Positions 8,222 to 15,552 of a DNA stretch of 64,000 nucleotides are shown here, one piece after another. Position 1 is the stretch's first letter; each line of letters begins with the position of its first letter. The stretch covers positions 1-64,000 of the forward strand of contig UQZH01000003.1 of the NCBI GenBank assembly GCA_900545445.1. Direction: 5' to 3'. A program made the translations under genes and the position numbers. The notes under the pieces were generated by a model. It ran no database searches. It was not told where the DNA came from and worked only from the letters and a program-made list of their open reading frames with translations. This stretch comes from an uncultured Collinsella sp. GTDB lineage: Bacteria > Actinomycetota > Coriobacteriia > Coriobacteriales > Coriobacteriaceae.

Positions 8222-8405
8222 TCGAAGGTGAATGGTTTCCCGCGAAGTGAACGAGCCAAAACGAACCCCCGGAGCATCGACACTTTTGGCGGCTCATTTC
8301 CTGCGGTTTTGTCGTTAGAATCCTGCGGTTTTGGCGCCAAAAAGTGTGGTAGCTTCGGGGGTCCAAAAACACTCGTTCACTTCACGGGAAACCATTCACC
8401 TTCAA
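8222..8405. repeat. 184-bp inverted-repeat element, copy 1
   Basis: The ends form a long imperfect palindrome: GAAGGTGAATGGTTTCCCG at the left and its complement CGGGAAACCATTCACCTTC at the right. A second inner stem (CACTTTTGGCG with CGCCAAAAAGTG) and two TCCTGCGGTTTTG direct repeats lie inside. A second copy of the same length is at 36372-36555. The arms differ between copies but each copy still pairs with itself. No open frame that looks like a transposase is present, so it is a non-autonomous or structural element. Confidence 0.85.
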
Positions 8406-8439
8406 TACGGCAGCACCCCATCCGCCGCCAAAGGCCCAC

Positions 8440-9543
8440 TTACCAATGCTGATGCGCCTCAATAACGGTCTGCCAGAGCTTAAACCGCTTTGTCTCGAGG
8501 CGCGCCTGTGCCAAATATCGCGCTTCCTCAGTCATAGGCTTGTAAAATATGGGCCGCTTGCGACGATGCAGTTTCCGTCGGATACGCTCGCACAGGCGAA
8601 CGAGCTTTTCATAGTCGCTCGCCTGGTCAGTCGTCACCGTAAAGTACGCCACGCCGCTCAGCCGCTGTAACTCGTTGCGGCGCTCGGCATCCTTGTGGAT
8701 CTTCTCGCTTCCGTCGTGGATGGCATCGCTGTCGTAATCGACCATCGCGGTCAGTACCTCTGGCAGCAGCCCGGCCTTTACTTTATCCATGCCCACCTCG
8801 ACTTTAGCCGTAAGCGTTATGTCGGGCGTGCGTTCCAACACGCGAAGCCTGCGATTGCGCCCATCGTTGTATCCATCGCGGATGAAGACCTTCTTGTTGA
8901 GCTCGGCCTTGCCCGATGCATACCCGCCGTAGCGCGTAGGCAGCGACATAAACATGCACAGCCCCGATTCCCTCGGAGAGCGCGACCCCTCGATCACATA
9001 TGCAAGGAGCGCCTTTGCCTTCGCAAGATCTCTCACCTTGGGGGACTTCTCGATATACGCCGCGATGAGCTCCTTGGTCGTGAGCCTGCCATCGCGCATG
9101 CCCGCATCCCTGCTTGTTACCCCACCGGGAGCAAGGTTATCCAGCCGATAGTCCGATGTCATGGCATAACCGGCATAGATGGCCGCCGCTGCATCGTCAT
9201 CGTGCGCGGCCTGCAAAAACGCCAGCTCGGGAGAGCATACGTACGCATCCAGGTCGCCTCTCCAGTGGCCCAGCGAGATAAACGAACCTGCTGGGAGCTC
9301 GTTGGTGCACAGGTGCGTCTTAACATGCTTGCTCCGCCGACGGTCGGCTCGCGACGGCACCAACAAATCCAGCGTTTCGATCCCCAGGTCGTAGCGACCG
9401 ATAAACTCCTGCGCCTCCTGGTCGCAGAGCGCGCAGGCGTCCGCAATCGACACGACCTCTGGTTCCGAATCCCCAAAGCGCGGGTTCGGGATGTGTGCCA
9501 AGAGCGCCAGCGCAGCGTTATGTGAAACGATAAAGTGCCCCAT
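8440..9543 (-). CDS. Hypothetical protein with AbiEi-like N-terminus and DUF559/Vsr-like nuclease C-terminus
   Basis: A 367-residue protein of a type often found as single orphan genes in Coriobacteriia. The C-terminal half resembles the DUF559 (Vsr-fold) pattern: SPRES near residue 193, a VDYDSDAIH segment near residue 270 in place of the family's EYDG-H, then a KDAERRNEL helix and VAYFTVT strand. The N-terminal half is diverged, and I only tentatively place it near AbiEi-type antitoxin/regulator domains. No ribosome site is obvious before the ATG at 9543. The inverted-repeat element lies just past its 3' end. A related architecture occurs at 32732-33694. Possible roles include defence or mobile-element cargo; neither is shown. 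Confidence 0.6.
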   Translation of the reverse strand: MGHFIVSHNAALALLAHIPNPRFGDSEPEVVSIADACALCDQEAQEFIGRYDLGIETLDLLVPSRADRRRSKHVKTHLCTNELPAGSFISLGHWRGDLDAYVCSPELAFLQAAHDDDAAAAIYAGYAMTSDYRLDNLAPGGVTSRDAGMRDGRLTTKELIAAYIEKSPKVRDLAKAKALLAYVIEGSRSPRESGLCMFMSLPTRYGGYASGKAELNKKVFIRDGYNDGRNRRLRVLERTPDITLTAKVEVGMDKVKAGLLPEVLTAMVDYDSDAIHDGSEKIHKDAERRNELQRLSGVAYFTVTTDQASDYEKLVRLCERIRRKLHRRKRPIFYKPMTEEARYLAQARLETKRFKLWQTVIEAHQHW

Positions 9544-9860
9544 GGCGCGAAGATAGCACGCGCGTCGGCGGCGGCTCGCGACCCTGGCGAGTTTTCGACA
9601 AACAACCGGCGGTTTTTTGCCGCGGCGCGTCCAAACTGCTCATTCGTCGACGTCTAAATGCAAATCCGTCAAGCTTTTGGCAAGGTTGCCGCTCAACTGA
9701 CCAAAAGCTGACCATGCACTTGCCCATTTGCTTGACGGCACGCCCCCGCCAAAATGCTCCGCGACTTCTCGGGCGGTCGAAGCGCTCGTTTAGCGACCAC
9801 ACACCCGCCGCTGGGGTATCCTTGGAGCACATGCACCGCAAGCCACACAAAGGAGCCGCC
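9544..9860. other. Intergenic region with an AGCTTTTGG / ACCAAAAGCT motif pair
   Basis: No gene seen. CGTCAAGCTTTTGG (about 9668) faces TGACCAAAAGCTGACC (about 9700). The same ACCAAA-x-GCTTGACG word occurs near 33770 and near 62330, always between genes, so it may be a binding site or repeat fragment. The divergent promoters of the flanking genes must lie here. Confidence 0.35.
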
Positions 9861-10559
9861 ATGCGCACCGAGCTCGATGTTCCCTTTTCGCACAAAGACG
9901 AGGCCAAGGCCCTGGGCGCCAAGTGGGACCGGGTCAAGAAGATCTGGTACGTGCCCGATGGCGTCAACCCCGAGCCCTTTGCCGCGTGGCTGCCCGGCGT
10001 GGATCGCTCCGACCCCAGCGCGCCCTACATCTACCTGGTGCTGGGCAAGCGCGAATGTTGGAAGTGTCACGAGCAGACGACGGTCGCGGCCTTTGGCATT
10101 CCGTATTGGGCGGCCGAGGACTCGGGCAGCAAGGCTACGCCCAGCGCTGCGCCCGCCATGGACGACGCGGGCCACATCGTGATCGACACCGCCCGCGCCA
10201 ACGCCATAGCCATCGTTCCCGCGCTGGGCTGCGTGCCGGCCGAGATCCGCGACTACCTGCGCGAGCGCTGCGGCTACAAGCCCGTAACGTCGCGCACCAC
10301 CAAGGCCGTATCGCTCGCCAGCACCTGCACCGGCTGCGGCGCGCTGCAAGGCAGCCATTACCTGTTCGAGGAGCCCACGTCGCCGTTTGCGCTCACGGCC
10401 ATCAACAAGCTGCCCGCGCTGGAGTTCGTGCGCGTGGAAGTCGCTGGCGTCTATGGCATCCCCGCCACCAAAGGCGACTTTGACCAGGCACTCTTCACCT
10501 GGGCATGCGGCCACCACACCCAGTTCCACAAGACCCTGTTCGAGGGGATTTACCTGTAG
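9861..10559 (+). CDS. DUF5710-domain protein
   Basis: A 232-residue protein. The start at 9861 follows AAAGGAG by five bases. The first 45 residues match the DUF5710 pattern: a beta strand LDVPF, then KDEAKALGAKWDRVKKIWYV, and a conserved proline-rich end. DUF5710 is a small domain often fused to primases and plasmid proteins and thought to bind nucleic acid, but its function is not established. The rest has paired cysteines (CWKCHE near residue 57, CTGCG near 156, and WACGHH near 215) that could bind zinc. It stands alone on the plus strand. No enzyme motif is seen, so function remains open. Confidence 0.7.
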   Translation: MRTELDVPFSHKDEAKALGAKWDRVKKIWYVPDGVNPEPFAAWLPGVDRSDPSAPYIYLVLGKRECWKCHEQTTVAAFGIPYWAAEDSGSKATPSAAPAMDDAGHIVIDTARANAIAIVPALGCVPAEIRDYLRERCGYKPVTSRTTKAVSLASTCTGCGALQGSHYLFEEPTSPFALTAINKLPALEFVRVEVAGVYGIPATKGDFDQALFTWACGHHTQFHKTLFEGIYL

Positions 10560-10566
10560 GGCAAAG

Positions 10567-10625
10567 CTCGAAAATCGAGTCCAGATTTCCTCGAAAATCG
10601 AGTGTGAAAATCCTCGTAAATCGAG
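10567..10625. repeat. Three tandem palindromes with 23-base period
   Basis: CTCGAAAATCGAG at 10567-10579 and 10590-10602, then CTCGTAAATCGAG at 10613-10625, spaced exactly 23 bases apart. Each is a 5-bp palindromic arm around a 3-base centre. They begin eight bases after the DUF5710 stop codon. The spacing of about two helical turns would put all sites on one face of the DNA, which suits protein binding. Confidence 0.75.
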
Positions 10626-10658
10626 TATGCGCAAGTAGCCGAATTGCCAACTCGAAGG

Positions 10659-10769
10659 CTACAGCCCCAGAATGTGCTCCAGATAGCCCTTATTGAACCA
10701 GAACGACTGCCTGGTCATGTCACCGGCGTACCCCACCGCATCGGCGAGGCCATGGTTGCGGTGTACGGG
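10659..10769 (-). pseudogene. Possible 3' remnant of a protein gene
   Basis: On the minus strand about 36 codons read as a plausible C-terminus ending in KGYLEHILGL and a TAG at 10659. The frame is closed upstream by another TAG and has no start or ribosome site. The composition looks coding (GC-rich third positions), so it may be the tail of a deleted gene. I do not recognise the family. Low certainty. Confidence 0.3.
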
Positions 10770-10797
10770 CTATAGCCGAACCAATATTGATATAAAC

Positions 10798-10841
10798 AAG
10801 ACGAGGGCCAGTTCAAACCTGAACTGGCCCTCGTCTTTTAT
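10798..10841 (-). terminator. Strong bidirectional hairpin terminator after the copy-5 secreted protein gene
   Basis: A stem of about 17 bp (GACGAGGGCCAGTTC with its complement) and a short loop, flanked by T-runs on both strands. It lies 23 bases beyond the stop codon of the minus-strand gene at 10865. Confidence 0.85.
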
Positions 10842-10864
10842 CAAAGTTGCTAGCAGCGTTTACA

Positions 10865-11815
10865 CTACTTTGAATCAGCTACGATGCCAACCAAGCTGAC
10901 CGTTACGTCAAAGGTCGGGCTTCCTTCGCCCACATCGAGGCCAGACATATTCTGACAATCGCTGTCGGTGCCTTCCATCCAAACGACAACTTTCATGTTC
11001 GTGCCGTTGTAATCGACGTTCGAAGCGACCTTTTGCGCGTTGCCGCTCGGCCTAATGTAGCCTTCGCCCGCTTTCGTGGCACCCCAGTTATTGCCGTTTT
11101 GATCGAGCGAATCGGTGCCAGAAAGATGCAAATACGTAGGGGCAACAACCTCGTTCAGAGATTCAGAGTTGACACACGACCAACCTGCAACGGTAGTCAC
11201 ATCGTTGCCCGTATCGGCTGTCGAGGGAGCAGCTGGCGCATAGACAACGCGCAGCTCGCCGTTAATTACAATGCCCACGCGCAGGCTGTCTTTGATTTTG
11301 TCGAACCATTTCTGCGTGCCGCCATGCTGCGTAATCGTTATGAGCGAGCCGTTGCTCGCATCCAAATACACGTCGGCAACGCCGGTGTTCGCCACGGTAT
11401 ACAGCGTGTAATTCGCAACGGTGAATGCATAGTAATCGTTGCCTTGAATAGTGTACTTGCCGGGATTCTCACCCGAAATGGATGTGTCGACCTTTTGATA
11501 GGTGCTCACATTAACGCCCTGCCAGCCTTGGGGAACGCACCAGTTTTTGGCATCATTCGTCGATGACGGGCTAATCTCGTGACCGGTTGCGGAAGCGACC
11601 GTGGAGGTGTCGGAGCCGTGGTCGGGCATGTCGCCCTCAACGATTTGGAGTACCATGCCATTCGCTTGAGCGGAAATGGTGCTCGTAGTTGCATGAACCC
11701 TACTATTGGAGACAAACCAAGCGTAGGTGGTTGCAGAGAGCGCCACCGCCGAGACGACGACGGTCAATGCCGCCCCAATGAGCTGGATCTTGAGCTTCTT
11801 TACCGAATCATGCAT
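10865..11815 (-). CDS. SipW-dependent secreted protein, TYAWF type (copy 5)
   Basis: A 316-residue predicted secreted protein. Start at 11815 with GGGAGG 8 bases upstream. Short basic N-terminus, hydrophobic segment, then ATTYAWF (about 28-34). The C-terminal signature is VVWMEGTDSDC followed by a last strand, the same layout as copies 1-4. It is transcribed with copy 6, 88 bases upstream, and ends at a strong terminator. It is separated from the peptidase by 7 kb and the intervening tRNA, so it would use the same peptidase in trans. Codon use is less GC-biased than copies 1-4 (more A/T third positions), which suggests a different age or origin of this pair. Confidence 0.77.
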   Translation of the reverse strand: MHDSVKKLKIQLIGAALTVVVSAVALSATTYAWFVSNSRVHATTSTISAQANGMVLQIVEGDMPDHGSDTSTVASATGHEISPSSTNDAKNWCVPQGWQGVNVSTYQKVDTSISGENPGKYTIQGNDYYAFTVANYTLYTVANTGVADVYLDASNGSLITITQHGGTQKWFDKIKDSLRVGIVINGELRVVYAPAAPSTADTGNDVTTVAGWSCVNSESLNEVVAPTYLHLSGTDSLDQNGNNWGATKAGEGYIRPSGNAQKVASNVDYNGTNMKVVVWMEGTDSDCQNMSGLDVGEGSPTFDVTVSLVGIVADSK

Positions 11816-11903
11816 AACCGTCGCCTCCCTTCGTTAAGAAATAGGGCAGAATCCCGGACTGGGAGCCTGCCCTCATTTTCAACCTAACGCAATCAATCCA
11901 ATG

Positions 11904-12668
11904 CTACTTGTTCTGGGCATCAGCCGTAAACTGAACAGTGATGTTCTTCGTGGACGTGAGCTGCTTCAGATTGTTCGTATAAATCTGGTCGTCCGAGCCC
12001 TCGTAGAAGAGATAAAGATCAACTTCCGTATTCACATCATGGGTAACATCTTCGGCCAAAACTCCCGCAGCCGCTCCAGAGCCATACTTGAAGGTGCCGT
12101 TAACGTCGTAAACCTCCCAATGAGTCTCATCGACATAGACAAGGACACGAAGGGCAGAATTGAGCTTGGAATCAGAAGTGGTCTTTCCAGCCGTAACGCT
12201 GTGAACCTGCAGGTTCTTAAGATCTTGGCCGCGAGAAGAAATATTAAATACTTCTTTCACCGCATACTCGCCCGCGACGGCATCATCCAACGAGCCTGTA
12301 CCGTTTACAAGCTGAAGACCATCCGAATTCACCATGTAACCATCAGCGGTTACCTTCTGACCATACCCGTACGCAAACTTGCCCTTAGGCGCAGCTTCAG
12401 TTGGATTCTCGCCAAAAGTTGCCGGATAAAGGCCCTTTTGTGCGTCATCAGTTGCCGTGTCTTCGGTGCTGTTAACGCCCACGGCAGAGTCCTTGTACTT
12501 AATCGTCATAAATGCGGCGTTTGACTGAGCGGAAATAGTGTTCGTGTTCGCCGTGACGGTATTGTTCGTCACAAACCATGCGAACGTGGCGGAGCCGAGG
12601 GCTACGGCTGCCACGAGGACCATGGCGATGGCGGCGCCCATCTGCTTCTTTAATGCTTTGGTATCCAT
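11904..12668 (-). CDS. SipW-dependent secreted protein, TFAWF type (copy 6)
   Basis: A 254-residue predicted secreted protein. Start at 12668 follows AAAGGGG by five bases; longer in-frame extensions upstream lack a site. The hydrophobic segment ends in SATFAWF (about 26-32). The C-terminus has LYLFYEGSDDQIYTNN, the most diverged form of the shared signature: no tryptophan and no cysteine, though E-G-x-D and T-N-N remain. Of the six it is closest in size and signal layout to TasA/camelysin proteins, which form matrix fibres in Bacillus. It is the first gene of a two-gene unit with copy 5. No peptidase is next to it. Confidence 0.77.
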   Translation of the reverse strand: MDTKALKKQMGAAIAMVLVAAVALGSATFAWFVTNNTVTANTNTISAQSNAAFMTIKYKDSAVGVNSTEDTATDDAQKGLYPATFGENPTEAAPKGKFAYGYGQKVTADGYMVNSDGLQLVNGTGSLDDAVAGEYAVKEVFNISSRGQDLKNLQVHSVTAGKTTSDSKLNSALRVLVYVDETHWEVYDVNGTFKYGSGAAAGVLAEDVTHDVNTEVDLYLFYEGSDDQIYTNNLKQLTSTKNITVQFTADAQNK

Positions 12669-13064
12669 GCGGACCCCTTTCTTTCCCCATTCATCCCAGA
12701 TGACCCTCGAGAAGCCCGGAAGGGGAGCCCGCGCTTTCGTGTTGGATGTTGCTTGCCCATCCTTTAGACATGGAATGAAGAATACCATAATTCTTACGAT
12801 TTCCTTATGAGTTTTCGGCAGTCTACATTCCGGCAGATTCATAGGTCTACCTCGGGTTATATGTGGTGCTTTGTGAACATCGTTTACCTTATTTGATCTC
12901 TCTCCCGCAAAGCCGTAAGTCCCTCTTAAGCCTTGCGACCGCAGTGCTACGCCATCGCATACATTCACCCTCCGCCGAGCTTCGCTCTAGCCCTTTCCCA
13001 CTGCTATATTGGTGTGGCACGTGTCATTTTTGCCTGCTAAACGGGCTATTTGTTGGGAGGGCCC
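12669..13064. other. Divergent intergenic region, no gene seen
   Basis: About 400 bases between the copy-6 secreted protein gene and the plus-strand gene at 13065. It is comparatively AT-rich and must hold both promoters. A CTATATTG just before 13020 could be the -10 of the plus-strand gene. No coding frame of quality is visible. Confidence 0.4.
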
Positions 13065-13577
13065 ATGCCTGCCGTCAATCAACCCAAGGGAAGCGTTTCC
13101 ACCGGATCGATCAAGCCGGTGACGCGCAAAGCCGTTCGCTGTCAGCGCGAAGTCGCCTGGCTGGTCACGCAGGCGGCCGGCAAGCTCGTCGCCACCACCG
13201 ACGACGTCAACGCGCCCACGCCCAGCTTTGTGCTGGCGGCGGCATTGTCGTACACCCGCAAGCAGGAGCAGGCCGCTCAGGACAACGGACACGCGATTGA
13301 CCACGAGGTCATCATGGGCCCCGACCTTGCGAGCTTTTGTCAGGCTGCGGGGCTGCCCGCAGCGCCCAACGCGCTTTCGGACGCGGGCTACATGTTCACG
13401 CTCTCGGGCGCGGACCTCATCCGCGACCTCTACGCCTACTGTGGCGGCCTGGGCGAACGCATGGGAGACGCGGCGCAGGTCAAACCGGGCTACGCGATCA
13501 AACTCGCGCTGCGACTGTTCTTGCTGGACGCCGCCGCTGGCGACGTCACCTTCCCCAAAGACAACGCCTCCACATAA
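13065..13577 (+). CDS. Hypothetical protein, 170 residues
   Basis: Start at 13065 with GGGAGG four bases upstream; the codon bias is typical of the local GC-rich genes, so it is a real gene. The protein is soluble and mostly helical with no signal or membrane segment. A basic N-terminal third (KPVTRKAVRCQREVAWLV) precedes an acidic middle. I do not recognise the family. It is a single-gene unit, convergent with the PilZ-linked gene pair and sharing a terminator with it. Position between two parts of the secretion system may be coincidental. Confidence 0.7.
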   Translation: MPAVNQPKGSVSTGSIKPVTRKAVRCQREVAWLVTQAAGKLVATTDDVNAPTPSFVLAAALSYTRKQEQAAQDNGHAIDHEVIMGPDLASFCQAAGLPAAPNALSDAGYMFTLSGADLIRDLYAYCGGLGERMGDAAQVKPGYAIKLALRLFLLDAAAGDVTFPKDNAST

Positions 13578-13621
13578 CAAAAGCGCCGGGCCAGGAAATC
13601 AATCCTGGCCCGGCGCTTCTT
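13578..13621. terminator. Shared terminator between convergent genes
   Basis: A stem of about 15 bp (AGCGCCGGGCCAGGA with its complement) between the stops of the plus-strand gene at 13577 and the minus-strand gene at 13626. The T-run is short on both sides. Confidence 0.8.
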
Positions 13622-13625
13622 CGTT

Positions 13626-14753
13626 CTACTTGTCCCCGTCCCCTGCGGGCGAGTTCTTTTGGTTGCGGCGATTACTCCAAGTCACGTTGTGTTCCTTGTA
13701 GTAATCGGGCGCCTCGTTGCCGCTCGCGCTAATGGGGTCGTTGCCGGTGAGGGTATCGGCAATATCCTGCACGAACTTAACGAACAGGCTCGAATCGTCG
13801 GTATCGGACGAATCGAAGTCAAAGCCGAACTCCACCGCGCCGCCGATGATCTTGTCCACGCACTCCGGGTCGTCGCCATCCAACCAAATGACCACAGTGT
13901 ATTTGTCCACATCGCCCACGCGGAAGTTTTTGTGGCTGATAGTCGTCACCACGTCTTTGGACGCAAACGGCTCGGTGTTGGGCTCGGGGTTGCCGTCGGT
14001 CGCGGCAGCCGCGTAGGTGGTGGGCTCGCCATTGCGATACACCCTCACGCGCGCGGCCTTCTCCACGCCCTTGCTAGCGCTGACCACCTTGAGCTTAGCA
14101 CTGTAGCCCAGATCGGTCTTGCCGGCGTTGCGGATATAGAAGGTGTACGCCACGTAGTTCTTGCCGTTGTGGCTGCCGTCGATATCGTCCAGATTGTCGG
14201 GCAGGTCCTCAGCGGCGATATTGGTGCCGTTGTCCAAGGCGTCGGCGGCCAGGCGCGCGGTGGCGTTGTTAAAGTCACCGTTGTCGGCAATGGCCACGCC
14301 GCGACGGAACAGCTCCAGGCGGTTGAGGTTGATGGTGAAGTTACCCATGTTTTCCTGCATAAACGACAGGGCGAACAGCACGCCAAAGGCAAGCGTCAGC
14401 ACCACGAGGGCCTTTTGCAGCTTGTCCATGCGCAGCAGCGCCGCGCCGATGCGCTCCATGCGGCGCTTGGGCATATACATGGATACGACCGCGTCGGGGT
14501 CGATGTCATCGAGGTCCTGGTCGGCCAGCGCCTGCTCCAACTCCTCGATGCGCACCACACCGCGGAGGTTGCGTTTGGGCTTGGGCTTGCCGAAGCGCTT
14601 GCGGGAGGCGGGAGCCTGCTCGGGCGCGGAATCCTCGCCGGGCGTGTCCTCGGCATTGGCGCCGGGTGCGTCCTGCGACGCGTCCTCTGCCTGGCCCTCG
14701 GCCAAATCCTCGGCAGCTTGATCTTTGTTGTCGTTACGCTTGAACAGAGCCAT
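13626..14753 (-). CDS. Transmembrane protein sharing the C-terminal signature of the T[YF]AWF proteins; PilZ partner
   Basis: A 375-residue protein. About 115 polar, acidic residues face the cytoplasm, followed by one membrane segment (about residues 128-148), then an exported domain. There is no T[YF]AWF cleavage motif after the membrane segment, so it should stay anchored. The exported domain ends with VIWLDGDDPEC and a terminal strand, matching the signature of secreted copies 1-6. The ATG at 14753 lies five bases after the stop of the PilZ gene, so the two are translationally coupled. I infer an anchor or base component of the fibre, with its cytoplasmic part able to meet the PilZ protein. 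Not recognised as a named family. Confidence 0.7.
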   Translation of the reverse strand: MALFKRNDNKDQAAEDLAEGQAEDASQDAPGANAEDTPGEDSAPEQAPASRKRFGKPKPKRNLRGVVRIEELEQALADQDLDDIDPDAVVSMYMPKRRMERIGAALLRMDKLQKALVVLTLAFGVLFALSFMQENMGNFTINLNRLELFRRGVAIADNGDFNNATARLAADALDNGTNIAAEDLPDNLDDIDGSHNGKNYVAYTFYIRNAGKTDLGYSAKLKVVSASKGVEKAARVRVYRNGEPTTYAAAATDGNPEPNTEPFASKDVVTTISHKNFRVGDVDKYTVVIWLDGDDPECVDKIIGGAVEFGFDFDSSDTDDSSLFVKFVQDIADTLTGNDPISASGNEAPDYYKEHNVTWSNRRNQKNSPAGDGDK

Positions 14754-14758
14754 GGCGA

Positions 14759-15424
14759 TCAGATCTTATATTTCGTGCGGATGTAGCCGACGTATTCTTT
14801 GACGAGCTCGCGTTCCATGTCGTCGGCGTAGCGGAACTGCAGGCCGCAGACGTTGCGATACAGGCTGCCCTTGGGCGCGCGGCGCACCCAGCACACAATG
14901 CCCAGCTGCTCGGGCAGCTCGTGGCGCTCGCCCTGCAGACGGATCGTGGGCATTTGCACGGCCAGGGCCTCGCCCACGTCGGGGTAATCGTTGAGGTAAA
15001 TAGCCAGACCGCCGGCCGAGACGTCGATGGTCATGGCGTCCTCGGGCTCGGGGGTCGGCGCGTTGTCGCGCTGGTAGTTCAGGCGCATGGCGACCTTAAA
15101 ACGCTCGTCGCGGCGCTTAACGAAGGTGCGCTGCTCGGCGACTTTGCGCATTTTCCAGTAGGTGCGGATACCCTTTTTCTCGACTGCCTCGGGATAGCCG
15201 GCGAGCACGAACGTCTCCTCGCCCACTTTGTATTGCAGCAGGAGCTTTTGGTTTTCGTCCATGATGAGCGGCTTGCCGGCGAGCATGGGAGCGCTCATAA
15301 GAAAGTACGCCTCGTCCAGGTTCTCTTTGAACGTGGAGAGCATGTTGAAGTCGGTTTTTTGCCCCATGGGCACGTCGAATGCCACCTGAAGCTTAGTCCC
15401 CGGCGTTATCTGTTGCTCTGCCAT
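14759..15424 (-). CDS. PilZ-domain protein, YcgR-like (predicted c-di-GMP receptor)
   Basis: A 221-residue protein, start at 15424 with AGGGGAG seven bases upstream. The N-terminal 95 residues resemble the YcgR/PilZN lead domain. The PilZ domain shows both halves of the c-di-GMP motif: RRDER (Arg104 and Arg108) and DVSAGG (Asp134, Ser136, Gly139). All key residues are present, so binding of c-di-GMP is likely. YcgR proteins act on flagellar motors, but no flagellar gene is seen here. It is coupled to the membrane protein at 13626, so it probably controls that protein or the surface structure it belongs to. Domain call is strong; partner is inferred from coupling. Confidence 0.88.
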   Translation of the reverse strand: MAEQQITPGTKLQVAFDVPMGQKTDFNMLSTFKENLDEAYFLMSAPMLAGKPLIMDENQKLLLQYKVGEETFVLAGYPEAVEKKGIRTYWKMRKVAEQRTFVKRRDERFKVAMRLNYQRDNAPTPEPEDAMTIDVSAGGLAIYLNDYPDVGEALAVQMPTIRLQGERHELPEQLGIVCWVRRAPKGSLYRNVCGLQFRYADDMERELVKEYVGYIRTKYKI

Positions 15425-15552
15425 GTATTCTCCCCTAGTCGCGGGCGCCGATATCATCGTCGTGCGCGATGCACATTGGGCTATTGTAACTGCTTTGCCG
15501 CAGGTTTCGATGTGCGGTGCGCGAAATGGCGGGATGTGAGGCGCAGGGGCCG

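Noticed and set aside
7696..8340. 214-residue minus-strand frame with LGLIEAI repeats
   Set aside because: It runs antisense through the tRNA-Val gene and its terminator and has no ribosome site; the VGVRRFELLTSS end is the known artefact of reading a tRNA backwards.
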